Positions 17,030 through 27,977 are shown, counted from the stretch's first letter. The stretch: DNA of 64,000 bases from Rickettsia helvetica (GCF_963970025.1 NZ_OZ018776.1:682001-746000); one strand, 5' to 3'. Translations and numbers: made by a program. The notes: generated by a model from the letters alone, not told the origin.

Positions 17030-18057
17030 TTATTCTTTGATATAAATTTTTATACTGTCGCTTTCGCCGCTATCACTGATAGCTCTAACAATAAATTCAC
17101 CGGCTTTTGCTTTCTATATTACTGCTTCGTTTGGTTTTGCGGTTGCTATTAATTTATTCTCCACAAACCAAAAAATGTTATTGGTTTTATTATCGCTAAT
17201 CGCACTAAAAGTAATATTATCACTATTTTTAATTAAATGTACGGAATTTTTTAACGGGTATATAATTTTAGGTTTTTGATAATACCAATTTATCAACCTA
17301 TTGCAATGGTTTGTAGGTATCGATTTCAGTAATATATGTATTCCTGCTTTTTGATAAACCGAAAGCATATCTGTCGGCTATAAATTTACTGTTTTATATT
17401 CTGTTTGTCCTTTAATAAAGTTGCAAGCAGGCATACCGGTTTTTAAATCTATCAACATTTTTCTATAAATGCCTGATTGTTTTATCGGCGATTTGCCTTT
17501 AATGAATAAGATTTCTGCTTTAACCGGACACATATCGTTATCGATATCTCCCGTATCTGCACAAACTTTTACTTTAGTAATATTTAGTTCATTAATTTTT
17601 GAAAGGATTAAATCTTCATCTTTATTTGGTCTAGCTATGGATTCGATAATATTAAAGAATAAAGGGGCTGCAGAAATATTACCCGTAAATGTTCCGTGAG
17701 TTTGCCCTTTGAAATACCCAACCCAAACGGCAAGTACGTATTTTCCGAATATGCCGACGCTAAGTGCATCTCTAAATGAGCTGGAAGTACCTGTTTCCCA
17801 ATAAATCGGTAAGTTATGCCTTGTATTGTTATAGGTAATAGGACGAGTCGTATCTTTTATAATATCAAGTGTTAAATAGCTTGCCTCGGGGGATAGTAGT
17901 ACGGTGTCCGTGTCATCCCACGACTTGACCACGGGATGACACATCAAGTTTTTCTTAAGCGGTTTATAAGTACCGAGATTACAAGCATAGCATAAAGAGT
18001 AGTTAACTCTTCAAGAGTAATTTCTGCTGTGCCGAGTACTATAGATAGCTGTACTAG
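17030..18057 (-). pseudogene. pbpC: Penicillin-binding protein 1C, 3' part of the relic (after the IS)
   Basis: This is the downstream part of a broken PBP1C gene: transpeptidase region (TRPITYNNTR, then YWETGTSSSFRDA with the KTGT-like motif changed to ETGTS, and VWVGYFKGQTHG) and the C-terminal beta domain (SDNITFSAISDNKTNN, EFIVRAISDSGES). In-frame stops stand at 17378-17380 and 17114-17116, before a natural end at 17030. A palindromic repeat at 17911-17941 interrupts the frame near its start. The upstream boundary is the IS at 18058. PBP1C polymerises glycan and cross-links peptidoglycan, but this copy cannot function. Confidence 0.85.
17911..17941. repeat. Short palindromic repeat inside the pbpC relic
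   Basis: TGTCATCCCACGACTTGACC and its complement ending GGGATGACA form a compact palindrome. It is the half-size form of the GTCATCCC family and lies inside the coding region of pbpC, read as CHPVVKSWDD. Confidence 0.8.
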
Positions 18058-19267
18058 TTAGGAGTTGATCTGACAGTATTGAGTAATCAGGCAGCTTGAT
18101 AAGTTAAGGTCAAGTTGTCTGATATTGTCTCTATATTATCAATATTTTTATTAATTGCAATATAAAGAGAATCTTTAAAAGTTTGCATTGGCGTTTTACC
18201 GTAACAATGTTTACCTGAATGAGTTCTTTCATTATTATAACCTACAAGCCAGTTATCTATATCAGTTTGTAGCTCTTCTAATGTAGAATAAAACTTTTTG
18301 CGGAATAAAATGTGATAACATTCTTCTTGCATAGTTGTGTGGAATCGTTCACATATCCCATTAGTTTGAGGACTATAGGCTTTAGTTTTAGAATGATCTA
18401 TATTTTCAATACCAAGATATAACTGATAAGCATGATGCTCAGGCTTGCCACAATACTCCGTTCCTCTATCTGTTAATATCCGAACCAGAGGAATATTATA
18501 GCTTTCAAAAAATGGTATAACCCTATCGTTAAGATGGTCTGCACTCGTTATAGCTGTTTTTTCTGTATAAAGTTTACAAATAGCAATAGAATAAGTATCA
18601 ACGAAAGTTTGCTGATAAATACGTCCTATACCTTTTATATTCCCTACATAATAGGTATCTTGAGAACCAAGATAACCGGGATGTAAACTCTCAATCTCAC
18701 CGCTTGCTTCACGTTTGTTTTTTACTTTTTCAAGAGCTGTTAACTGTATATCATTTAGAATAATACCGTCGCTTGCTACCTTATTTTCTAAAGCTTTTAA
18801 GCGTTTCTTAAAATTTTCTAAATCATGACGAAGCCAAACTGATCTTACGCCTCCTCCTGAAATAATTATTCCTTTCTTGCGTAGCTCATTAGCTGTACGT
18901 TCTTGACCATAAGCGGGATATTCAACTGTAATATTAACTATAGCATCTTCAACACTTGCTGGTACTCGGTTCTTTAAACAAGGCTTTCTTCTGCTCATCT
19001 CATATAGCGCTTCTTCTCCACCTTGTTCATGAAGCTCTTTATAGCGGTAAAATGTATCTCGGCTATAACCCATTACTTTACATGCTTGCGATACGTTACC
19101 TAGTTGTTCTGCTAGTTGTAATAAACCAATTCTTGGCTTTATTATTTTTTGTTGGTATATTGTCATCTGACAGTCTCCTTTTTTTAGAGGTTGTTAAATT
19201 TTTGCCGGGTACGAGTATATCTTTTTTTTCGTACCCAACAACTTCTTACTGTCAGATCAACTCCTAA
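18058..19267. mobile_element. IS481-type insertion sequence in pbpC
   Basis: The 1210-bp element ends in perfect 21-bp inverted repeats: TTAGGAGTTGATCTGACAGTA at 18058-18078 and its complement at 19247-19267. A 4-bp target duplication CTAG flanks it (18054-18057 and 19268-19271). Removing the element and one CTAG restores the pbpC frame across the junction. It carries one intact transposase gene. The perfect ends and intact gene suggest a recent, possibly active insertion. Confidence 0.93.
18087..19166 (-). CDS. IS481-family transposase
   Basis: The 359-residue protein has an N-terminal helix-turn-helix (LAEQLGNVSQACKVMGYSRDTFYRY, about residues 17-41) and an rve-type DDE core: Asp in FVDTYS, Asp in LTDRGTEY, Glu in GICERFHTT, with the SPQTNG motif typical of IS481. 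Length is normal for the family (about 330-360). There are no internal stops, so it should be active. It starts about 80 bases inside the right inverted repeat and is transcribed in the same direction as the pbpC relic. Confidence 0.95.
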   Translation of the reverse strand: MTIYQQKIIKPRIGLLQLAEQLGNVSQACKVMGYSRDTFYRYKELHEQGGEEALYEMSRRKPCLKNRVPASVEDAIVNITVEYPAYGQERTANELRKKGIIISGGGVRSVWLRHDLENFKKRLKALENKVASDGIILNDIQLTALEKVKNKREASGEIESLHPGYLGSQDTYYVGNIKGIGRIYQQTFVDTYSIAICKLYTEKTAITSADHLNDRVIPFFESYNIPLVRILTDRGTEYCGKPEHHAYQLYLGIENIDHSKTKAYSPQTNGICERFHTTMQEECYHILFRKKFYSTLEELQTDIDNWLVGYNNERTHSGKHCYGKTPMQTFKDSLYIAINKNIDNIETISDNLTLTYQAA

Positions 19268-19271
19268 CTAG

Positions 19272-20222
19272 TACAGATAAGCTGTAATTTTCAGGTTTTC
19301 ATAAGCCGCTAATTTTTGCTTGTTGTAAGAACTCATAAAAATTCGGGTTTTTTAACTTAGATGCTAGAAATATTACAGGTACGTTACGGCTCTTTATTTA
19401 ACGATTCTCTAGCACCTAACCCACCTGTAAATCTGCTATCAAAATTTTCCGGTTTATAATGATCATAGTAAGTAGGTGTATCCTTAGTAAGGTTAGCGGA
19501 TGTATTAGTGATTGATCAAAACTAAGTGCATAGACAAACGGTTTTAAAGCTGAGCCTGGAGATCTTCGACTTTTAGTGCCGTTATAATCTGTCCGCAAAT
19601 ATCGTTATTAAAAAACTCTCCGGAGTCAATACTTGCAAGCACTTCCATAGTAGTAAAATCAATAAGAATTATGGAGGCATTATTAATGCCGTATTTTTTC
19701 CGATCATTAATATATAGCCGAACTTGTTTCTCTATAGTAGTTTGTAGATTTTTATCTATTAGTAGTATATATAATAGGGCTATCATTACCGGTTAGTATA
19801 TCTAAAGTAAAATGCGGTGTGATAAAAGGAAGATTTTTATTTTGATTAAATTTAATCGGCAAACTAATTAACTTATTATAAATAATATCTTGTGGGTGAG
19901 TCGTGAGCCATTCGGTAAATAGATATTTACGTGCTTTAAAAATATTAATATCATTCCCGCCTCTTTTAAGCGGATTTTGCGGGATTACTGCAAGGCTTAG
20001 AATATCGATCAAATTTAAATCTTTTAGGTCATGATTGAAGTAAATATAACTGCCAGCTGCTACCCCTTCAATATTACTACCGTAAGGCACTAGATTTAGA
20101 TAAGCTTCTAGGATTTCATTTTTTGAATAATGTAGCTCTACATGAATAGCTTTAATGATTTGATGGATTTTACCAAGAATAGTAGAAGAATTTATTCCGT
20201 ATCTTAAACGTGCTACTTGCAT
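19272..20222 (-). pseudogene. pbpC: Penicillin-binding protein 1C, 5' part of the relic (before the IS)
   Basis: The remaining start encodes part of the glycosyltransferase domain (NEILEAYLNLVPYG, GVAAGSYIYF), then the transpeptidase start with the active-site SxxK in SPGSALKP. The first part of the glycosyltransferase domain and the membrane anchor are missing: the frame opens at MQVARLRYG. Frameshifts are visible near 19757 (extra A), near 19585, after the SLIHP stretch near 19508, and near 19392, plus a stop at about 19312. The order of motifs matches PBP1C, so all pieces once formed one gene. Confidence 0.85.
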
Positions 20223-20426
20223 TGATTATAAAGCATTTTAAAAATAATGAAAAATTTAATAATATAGCTTGCATGTATAAAAGTAATGTCGTATAACGCA
20301 CCACAAGGGCATTAATAAATTAATTAATCGTTAACAAAAATTAAACATTACGATTATTACAAATATTAAACTATAATATAAAACTTACGTTACTAATCTA
20401 CCTTGTATCCTATCAATAAAAATGTC

Positions 20427-20454
20427 TTGATATAATATTTTTTTCGTGTACTAT
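20427..20454 (+). promoter_or_regulatory. Likely promoter of the autotransporter relic
   Basis: TTGATA (20427-20432), 16-base spacer, TACTAT (20449-20454), about 75 bases before the signal-peptide start. AAAGGGGA at about 20501 may be part of a ribosome site for an upstream start. The rest of 20223-20529 is AT-rich with no gene. Confidence 0.5.
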
Positions 20455-20529
20455 CCCTTTAATAATAATGAAAATATTAATATTTTAATTAATATTTATT
20501 AAAGGGGAATTAGATATTATGGAAAAAAT

Positions 20530-23500
20530 ATGAAATCTATAAATTCTAAACTTACAAAATTATTCTTACTTAGCTGTGCTAATGCGGCAATCATGACCGG
20601 TATGCCTAGCGTAGCAAAAGGGGATATAGAAATCTATGATATATTGAATCATACTCAGGAGTATGAAGCATTAATCCCTGCACAAAAGCTTAATATTATA
20701 AGAGGGATGCAAGGTCGTGAAGATTTTGCTGATCTTTTTGATGATCTTATGCCAGGGGAAAGAAGATTATTCAATAACGAAATAATAGAAGTCACTAGGC
20801 TTCAAGCAGCTGCTCCTGTACTTAACGGTGCTAGAGAAAGAAGAGAAGCACGTGTAGCCAGTGTTGAAGTTGTTGATTTAACAGGTAATACAGCAGTAGA
20901 AACAGGACGTAACGAGCAAGAGATGGCTCTAGAAAATTAGGCTTCAAATATTGGAAATCCTCGCTAAAGCTGAAGGAGTAAATGCTGTAAGTGTTAACGA
21001 TAAAATTAAAAAGGCTATACATTTTAATAACATAGAAAATTTAAATATACCTTTGGAGCAGTTAAAATATATAGCTATGGCAGGTGGTGTAGATGCTAAT
21101 GATAATTTAAAAGTTGTAAATAATTATGTTGAAGCCCCTTTAACAAAAGAAACTTTTGAACATGTATATTTTAGCACTAATATTACTGATGCTAATATAA
21201 GAAATGCAGATATTAAAGTTGATTATTATAAACCCGGACAAAGTGATTTATTAAAAAAGTTTAAAAGTGTAGCGACCCCGGAAACAAAGCGTAAATTATT
21301 AAATCAATTTGAAAATTATGTTACTCAAAACTTAGTTGAACTTGAGGCTAACAAATCTAATATTCCTACAAGACAGGCTATAATAAAACTAGCTGATCCT
21401 GCAAGATTAGTTACTTATTTAGAGAAAATGGCTGAATTAAAGACGGCATATATCGATAACGGTAAAAATAAGGTAGTTAATGAAGAGGGTTTAAAGAATT
21501 ATAATAAGATTTTAAAAGATGCCGGTTTAATAGCTAAAGATTTGGATGGCAAGAAAATGCAAGCATTTATAGATAATTTTGATGCTTTCACAATGAGTGA
21601 TCTAGCACTTGTCCTAACAAAGACCGTAGGTGAAATAAAAACAGATAATGAGCGTTTAGTAGGGCTTAATAATACAATGTCACCGCCTCGACCAACAGGT
21701 AGAGCGGTTAGAAATTTAAATAATTTGGATGCGATAGCTGATCTTAGTCCTGAATTAAAATTAGCAGGTCATGATCTAAAAGCAAAAGAAGGTGCAGCTG
21801 TAGTGGGAGGAGTACCTGCCTCCGTTATAGGTGGAGCAGCTGCAGCGGCAGTTGCAGAAATCCTTGTAGCTCCAAATACTTTAGAAGGCATATTTCATAA
21901 CGAGATGTAAAAATACAAAAAATCCTGAAACATTAGAAGTAAGAACATTAGGTGCAGAAAATGATTTAGGAATTACAATAAAAACACTTTTAACTTTAGA
22001 GGAAGGAAAAGCTCCACATGAGTCTTTGAAATGATTTTCAGAAGCAAATCCTGATAAAGCACAGCTAATAATAAAAGCTAAGAATATTTGGAATAGATTA
22101 AAAGATGATGATTTAATAAAGCAAATTTCAAGGCAAGCTTTAACTTTAAATAATAAAATAGCCAACGAGGAATTTTTTAAAGAGCTGTTTAATGAAGAAG
22201 AGCATAACGCAATAGACCGTTTAAATTATACTTTTGGTAAATTACCGCTGGACTTACAAGATCATATTACGGCAAGAAGTAATGAAATAAAAATAAAAGA
22301 TGAACTACAAGGTAAGAAAACAATTATATCAAGAATAGATTATATTACTAAAAATGAAAATGTTTTAGGAGCAAATTCTTTAAATAATGAAATAGAGAGA
22401 ATTGTTGATAATTTTAATACTTTAAAATTTTCCGATGCACTAGATCTTGCTCTTAATAAAGGAGACGTACATGATAATATAGCCTTTATTCCTAAAGCAA
22501 ATGAAGTAGATATTCAAGTAAATAATTGGATTAATAACAATATTGTTAATTTAACAGTGGAAAGTAATATAGATAGTGGCGATTTAACATTTTTATAAAA
22601 TAAAGCTGCCCCGGCAACATTATCAAAAATTTATGAAACGGCAGTTGATACCAAAGCTAAATTACTGAAAAAAGTTTTAGCCGATAATCCAGCCGATTTA
22701 TCTAAAGCTTCTAAGCATATTACGGAGAAAAATATAACAGACCGCCGTACAAAATAATTTCAATGTAAAAATGAAAGCTTTAACACCTGATACTAAAGAT
22801 TTCTCAAAAGAAGAAATTGTAAAATTTCTTAATGTAATAAGTGATAAGAAAATAGAAGCGGTATTAAAAGAAATAAAAAAAGCAAAAGCTTTAGCAGTTA
22901 GGGCAGCTGCTGCTCCTGTTGTTGGTGTAGGCATGCCACCGCCGATATAATAGGCTTGGTATGGATGGTCTGGTTAGAAAGATGAATATTTTAAAGCCTA
23001 TCGAAAATCTTTTTCTTAAAAAACCCGATATAGATGAAGGTGAAGTAGTTTATATTGCTCCTACTTCTGAAATAGGAAAAAAATACGAAGCTGCCGTTCA
23101 AGCTATAGCAGCTTCAGTTAACACTGAGTTAAAAAAGGAGTTAGCAATAAAAATTAAAGGAAAAGAAAAGTTAAAAGCATTAATTGTAGAAGAAGTTTTT
23201 GAGAAATATACAACTAAAAATGCAGATGCACTTGATGGTAATATAAATCAATTAGCTCAAGCTATAAAAGAAGGAACTGATATTGAGTTCATCAGTCCTA
23301 AAAGAGAAGTAGCAAGTAGTATAGATCAAGACACAAGAAATCTATGTGTTAGAATAAATCAAGATGCAGGCTTAATGCAGCAACTTAAAACGAATAATCC
23401 TAGGTTAGCTGCAGAGTTATAGCAGCGGCAGCTGTAAATGAAGAAGAAGTTGCTACAAGACTTCCAGAGTCAGCAGCAACACAAGCAGTAGCAAATGGAG

Positions 23501-24972
23501 ACGTTATAAGCTATGGGGGAGTAGTTGTAGTAGTTCCTGCTGTTGCTCCTATAGCCTCCCCCCCCTGTTGCACCGTTAGTTTTACCGGCACAGCCCCCCC
23601 TGAAGAGGTAATAGCTGCTCCGTCGCTACAGCTCCATTAGCACCGGCACCGGTGGTTATTAATATGGAAGATGTAGAGGTAGTTCCGCCTCCGGTGGAAG
23701 AAGCTCCGCATACTGATATAGAAATTATGATTGTTCGACGTATAGAGAGGATTGTTCCTGTAGAGGGCAATATTGAAGACTTTGATGATGATGATAATAT
23801 AATACGGGAGCAAACAAAAGTAGAAGTATCTAGTAGCACTGCAGTAATTGTAAATAAATTAGAATCTAAGGATTCTGAAGATAGCCTTGAAAACTTGAAA
23901 TAAGAGGAAGCAAAAAAAGAAGAGGAGGCAAAAGTAGCTGCTTCTATAAAGGAAGCAGAAGAAGTAAGAAGTGCTGAAGCTGTAAGAGTTGAAGCTGCTG
24001 AAGTTGCAGAAATGCAAAATGCAGTAAAACAAGACGAAGAAATGATTGGAGCAATATATAATCCGATTCGTGATATCGCTCAAATGAGCCGTAATATTAT
24101 ATCGCATAGAATGTTCTCTAGTGCTGCGGGGGTGATGAAGATGAAAGAGTGTTAGATCAAGGGGGCTTGGATCGCAGGTACTTACGGTATTAATACGCAA
24201 AAAGGTTTAGGCGGTTATAAAGGTCAAGCTTCGGGCGGTACTATAGGTTTTGATATTGGCTTTGATAACTATAAAGATTTAGTCGGTATTAAATTGGATT
24301 CAAAGTTTAAATCTAGCGGTAGCAGGTCAAATACTAATATCGATAGCCATATCGTAACTTTATACGGACAAAAAGAATTACCGAAAAACTTTATGATCCA
24401 AGGTATGTTTGCTTACAATCATAATATCGTAAAGAGTAAAATCAACCGTTTAGGTACTATTGCAACCGGTAAATATAAGAATGATAATTATAACTTTGAA
24501 ACTTTATTAAGTTACAATCATTTTATGAGAGGCGGTATTACTCTTACTCCAAATCTCGGTGTAAGATACGGTCACTCTAAAGACGGTTCGTACCAAGAAA
24601 GTAATGTAGGTATTCAGCATTTAAGTATTGTGTCTAAGAAGCAAAACTTATGGAGCGGTATTTTAAGGCGGTAAGGTAGCTTTAGCTCCACAAAAAATAG
24701 CTGAAGGTTTCAGCGTTACGCCTGCACTTCAAGCTTCTGTAGAAAATTACTTTAACGATAAGAGCAAAAAACTTAATACTAAAGTAAAGTGGAAAGATAG
24801 AGAAGTTAATGAAACCGTTGCATTACTGAAGCAACCTAAAGTCGGTTATAATATCGGTGCTAGCGTTTTAATTGAAAAAGGGAATGTAAGCGTATTACTT
24901 GAATATAACTGTCATTTACAAAAGAAATATCAAAGCCATCAAGGTTTTGTGAAGTTAAAAGTAAAGTTGTAA
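20530..24972 (+). pseudogene. Autotransporter surface antigen (Sca-type), decayed
   Basis: A 4.4-kb relic. It opens with a signal-peptide-like start (LFLLSCANAAIMTG). The passenger reads in successive open stretches: 20530-20940, 20951-21910, a third frame from about 21912 to 22950 with in-frame stops at 22032 and 22596, then 22961-23422, a Pro-rich linker near 23520-23700, and 23652-23903. The end, from about 24165, is a beta-barrel (AWIAGTYGINTQKG, GGTIGFDIGFDNYKD, LTPNLGVRYGHSKDG) broken once at about 24670, finishing with VKLKVKL at 24972. The barrel matches the rickettsial Sca/OmpB-type autotransporter domain. I cannot say which sca gene it was. Confidence 0.88.
23558..23600 (+). repeat. 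Two poly-C tracts in the Pro-rich linker
   Basis: C8 at 23558-23565 and C7 at 23594-23600, in an otherwise AT-rich gene, encode Pro runs. The frame must change between and after them to keep the Pro-rich linker readable. They are prone to slippage in replication or sequencing. Confidence 0.85.
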
Positions 24973-24999
24973 GTTATTGTTATTCCACGTATGGTTAAT

Positions 25000-25076
25000 G
25001 TCATCCCGCAACTTGATTGCGGGATCTCAGGACACAGCCTATGATACAAGATACCGTGGTCAAGCCACGGTATGAC
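25000..25076. repeat. Palindromic repeat after the autotransporter relic
   Basis: GTCATCCCGCAACTTGATTG with its hairpin, a TCTCAGGACACAGCCTATGA middle, and CCGTGGTCAAGCCACGGTATGAC on the right. The same composite with a similar middle is found at 61622 and 62495. Confidence 0.8.
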
Positions 25077-25150
25077 ATCGAGTGCGTTTTTCGATCCATA
25101 CAATAATGCACTCCCGCTTTCGTGGATGACATAAGAGCCGTAAATAATAC

Positions 25151-25600
25151 TTATTCCTCATCCCTTACTACTAAAACTGATATATCTGAATGACGGACGA
25201 TTTTAGAAGCATTAGGTCCAAGCATATAATCTTTTAATTGTAGTCTGACTGCAGAGATTATTATTAAATCGGCTTTAATTTCATTAGAGTGCTTAATTAT
25301 TTCATCATAAACGGCACCGCTACCTATATAATAATCTGTTTCAATTTCATCGAGAATATAATGTTTAATAAGGTCTTTAATTTGAGCTTGATACTTTTCT
25401 TTTTTCTCCATTCTCCAATTTTTAGGTAAATAATCTTCAAACATTTTCGTACCGAATTCAGGAATTACATACATAAAATGTAATTTTGCTTGAAAGTTCG
25501 TCGCAAGCATTAAAGCCTTAGAAAGAATACCTTTTATAGATTTTTTATCATTTAAATCTATAGGTATAAGTATATTTTTAAATATAGTATTTTCAGACAT
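25151..25600 (-). CDS. Universal stress protein (UspA family)
   Basis: The 149-residue product has the UspA alpha/beta fold pattern: first strand ILIPIDLND, a middle strand with MYVIPEFG, and the C-terminal SDISVLVVRDEE. The family nucleotide-binding G-2x-G-9x-G(S/T) motif is degenerate here (YMLGPNASKIVRHSDISV), so ATP binding is uncertain. Nine bases separate it from the TAXI protein gene upstream on the same strand. UspA proteins help survival under stress by poorly known means. Confidence 0.85.
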   Translation of the reverse strand: MSENTIFKNILIPIDLNDKKSIKGILSKALMLATNFQAKLHFMYVIPEFGTKMFEDYLPKNWRMEKKEKYQAQIKDLIKHYILDEIETDYYIGSGAVYDEIIKHSNEIKADLIIISAVRLQLKDYMLGPNASKIVRHSDISVLVVRDEE

Positions 25601-25609
25601 AAGATATTG

Positions 25610-26551
25610 TTAGTTTTTGTTTCTTACTGAATCATGTTTTGGTAGAACAAAATTTTTAGTATCGGTGAAATAGTTAATGTCGAGGTTATTTAATAAGTAA
25701 TTAGAAAGTTTGAAATTTGCTACGTTTCTATGAAAAGCTCCGATAAATTTGTCTAAAATATCACGATTTACCTTATCTCTAGTTACTAGGATTGCCGATA
25801 CTTTTACTGTAGTTTGATCATCGGTAATCCTTTGATATAACCCTTTGTGAAGCACCGTTTTATGAAAAGCTCTATTTTGTTTTACTAATTCTGCTATTTT
25901 ATCATTTTCAATTGAAACGAAATCAACTTCACACTTATTAGCTATTAGATTTACTAAGGGGTTAGAGTGTCCAACCATCATTATTATAGCATCTATTTCC
26001 TTATTACAGAATTTATTAATAGAATCTTCATAATTAATGTGTAGCTCTTCAGGTTCCTTAGAAAATTTATATAAAGAACGTACGGCATCATAAGTAATAT
26101 TACTACCGGAAAATGCTGGACCGTTAGTTATTTTTTTTCCGTCAATATCAGCAAAAACTTTTATTTTATCCTCATCTTTTACAATAACCGTAAAAAACTC
26201 ATCATGTAGATTAAGCACCTGACGTAAATTTTGCATTTTTTCTTGATCGTGATAATAACCTATGCCCTTATATGCTTCTACTGCAATATTGGCCTGCACT
26301 AAAGCTAAATCAATTTTGCCTTGTTGTAATAATTTTAAATTTTCTATACTGCCGTTTGTTACAACAACTTCACATTTAATATGTTCATTATTTTTATCAT
26401 CATTTGTAATAGTCTTGCATAAATCAAGTCCAATAGCATAATATCCTTTTAAAATAGAGCCGGTACCGATTTTAATGACTTTTGGAGCAGCATAAATATT
26501 ACTGCAAATAAGAAATATGCTAATAATAGTAGCTAGTTTAAAATTATTCAT
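25610..26551 (-). CDS. TAXI-family TRAP transporter solute-binding protein
   Basis: TAXI proteins are periplasmic binding proteins that deliver substrates such as small organic acids to TRAP transporters. The product has a signal peptide (MNNFKLATIISIFLICSNIYA) and family patterns such as VIKIGTGSILKGYYAIG and the GPAFSGSN turn. I chose ATG 26551 because it starts the signal peptide; a start 17 codons upstream would place a polar stretch before it and overlap the previous gene. No TRAP membrane subunits are seen here. About 313 residues, normal for the family. Confidence 0.85.
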   Translation of the reverse strand: MNNFKLATIISIFLICSNIYAAPKVIKIGTGSILKGYYAIGLDLCKTITNDDKNNEHIKCEVVVTNGSIENLKLLQQGKIDLALVQANIAVEAYKGIGYYHDQEKMQNLRQVLNLHDEFFTVIVKDEDKIKVFADIDGKKITNGPAFSGSNITYDAVRSLYKFSKEPEELHINYEDSINKFCNKEIDAIIMMVGHSNPLVNLIANKCEVDFVSIENDKIAELVKQNRAFHKTVLHKGLYQRITDDQTTVKVSAILVTRDKVNRDILDKFIGAFHRNVANFKLSNYLLNNLDINYFTDTKNFVLPKHDSVRNKN

Positions 26552-26555
26552 AAAA

Positions 26556-27626
26556 CTAATTTGGATTATTTTCGGTGTTTTGGTCTTCTTTATGTTCACC
26601 AAGTTTGAGTTCTAATAAATTAATAGAACTGATATTTATCCCTTTGTCTGAAAACTCAATATCAAACTTAGCTTTTTCTATATTATTGTAAGCCGAATTT
26701 ACATCATTTTGATCTATATTTAATTGCTCGTCGGAAGCTTTATTAATTGCTTTAGCAATAATTGTTTTAATTATTTTCTTGGAAAAAATAATATTATTCG
26801 GTAATAATTTATCAACTATGGAATTATAATTTTCCAGCTCAAAATATAGTTTTCCTTCCGGTAATTTATTGGCACAGAATTGTAAAGCACCGTTTAAATT
26901 AACTTTAGAATCATTATCACAAGTAAAAATAAATCTTTCTATATTAAAATTTTGTAAAATAGCTGAATCTTCTCCGTCTTCAGCAAATTTTAAAGAAGCA
27001 GCAATATCTAAATTAGCATTTTTAAAATTCAAAATATCTTTTTCTGAATAATAATTCATATTTAAAAATAAGGATATATTTTCCTCACTTGCTAAATTCT
27101 GTTTTCTTATAAGAAATGCTAAATCATTAATTTTAAAAATTTCTTGATTATCTTTAAATATCGATAATGCTTTATTATTTAACTGAATTGATTTTAATAT
27201 TTCTTTTAAATTAGCATCTTTTGATATTTTATATAAAGGTTTATTAAATTTTCCTATACCCTTTATGTCATCATCGCTGCGTACATCATAGGTAAATGTT
27301 TTGTCGCCGTAATTATCGACTTCTCTAATAAAAGGACCGAAATTAAGAGCAGCTCTTTTAGTACTAAAAGCTATATTTAGGACAATATTTTTGCTAGTAA
27401 ATTCTTTAGAATTTACATGATCAATTAATTTTACTTTAGGATCCGTTACGGTAATTTTCCAATTAAAAGGATAGCCTGAAAACTTAACGGCATTATAAGA
27501 TATTTTAAGATTATCGGATTCAGAATTTTTAATTAAACTTACAACGTTATTTTTTATAGTATATGCAGTTGCAAACCATATTATAGTAAAGGCTAAAAAC
27601 ACAAAAAGAAGTATTTTACGTATCAC
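26556..27626 (-). CDS. Membrane-anchored hypothetical protein (DUF2125-like)
   Basis: The 356-residue protein has an N-terminal membrane anchor (LLFVFLAFTIIWFATAY) and then a long beta-rich region with the short motif KFSGYPFNWKIT near residue 50, which resembles the DUF2125 family of alphaproteobacteria. The C-terminal 25 residues are polar and likely disordered. It stands between the ferredoxin and TAXI genes with gaps of 12 and 4 bases, so one operon is likely. A protein of similar design starts at 62660. Function is unknown. Confidence 0.6.
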   Translation of the reverse strand: MIRKILLFVFLAFTIIWFATAYTIKNNVVSLIKNSESDNLKISYNAVKFSGYPFNWKITVTDPKVKLIDHVNSKEFTSKNIVLNIAFSTKRAALNFGPFIREVDNYGDKTFTYDVRSDDDIKGIGKFNKPLYKISKDANLKEILKSIQLNNKALSIFKDNQEIFKINDLAFLIRKQNLASEENISLFLNMNYYSEKDILNFKNANLDIAASLKFAEDGEDSAILQNFNIERFIFTCDNDSKVNLNGALQFCANKLPEGKLYFELENYNSIVDKLLPNNIIFSKKIIKTIIAKAINKASDEQLNIDQNDVNSAYNNIEKAKFDIEFSDKGINISSINLLELKLGEHKEDQNTENNPN

Positions 27627-27638
27627 TTTTTTAATCCA

Positions 27639-27977
27639 TTATAATTTTATATTACGAGTAGCAGAAGGAAGGCGTACTTTTATGCCGTCTAATTCTTCGG
27701 TTAAAATAATTTGACATCCCAATCTAGAAGTATCGGTAAGACCGAAGGCTAAGTCAAGCATATCTTCCTCTGCTTCCGTAGGTTTTTTTAATTTGTTGTA
27801 AAATTCTTCTTCTAAAATAACGTGACAAGTAGCACAAGCAAGCGATCCTTCACAAGCTCCCTCAAGGTCTAGATCGTTACTATGGGCAATTTCTAAAATA
27901 GAAAGCCCTATCGGTGCTTCTACTGTTTTTTCTTCTCCATCATTTATAATAAATGTTACTTTTATTTTTCCTGACAT
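27639..27977 (-). CDS. fdx: 2Fe-2S ferredoxin of the ISC system
   Basis: The 112-residue protein has the adrenodoxin/ISC-type cluster motif C-x5-C-x2-C (Cys41, Cys47, Cys50 in CEGSLACATC) and the fourth Cys in GCQI near residue 86. It supplies electrons for iron-sulphur cluster assembly on IscU. It follows hscA on the same strand, which is the classic hscB-hscA-fdx order. The iscR, iscS, iscU and iscA genes are not in the window. Confidence 0.95.
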   Translation of the reverse strand: MSGKIKVTFIINDGEEKTVEAPIGLSILEIAHSNDLDLEGACEGSLACATCHVILEEEFYNKLKKPTEAEEDMLDLAFGLTDTSRLGCQIILTEELDGIKVRLPSATRNIKL

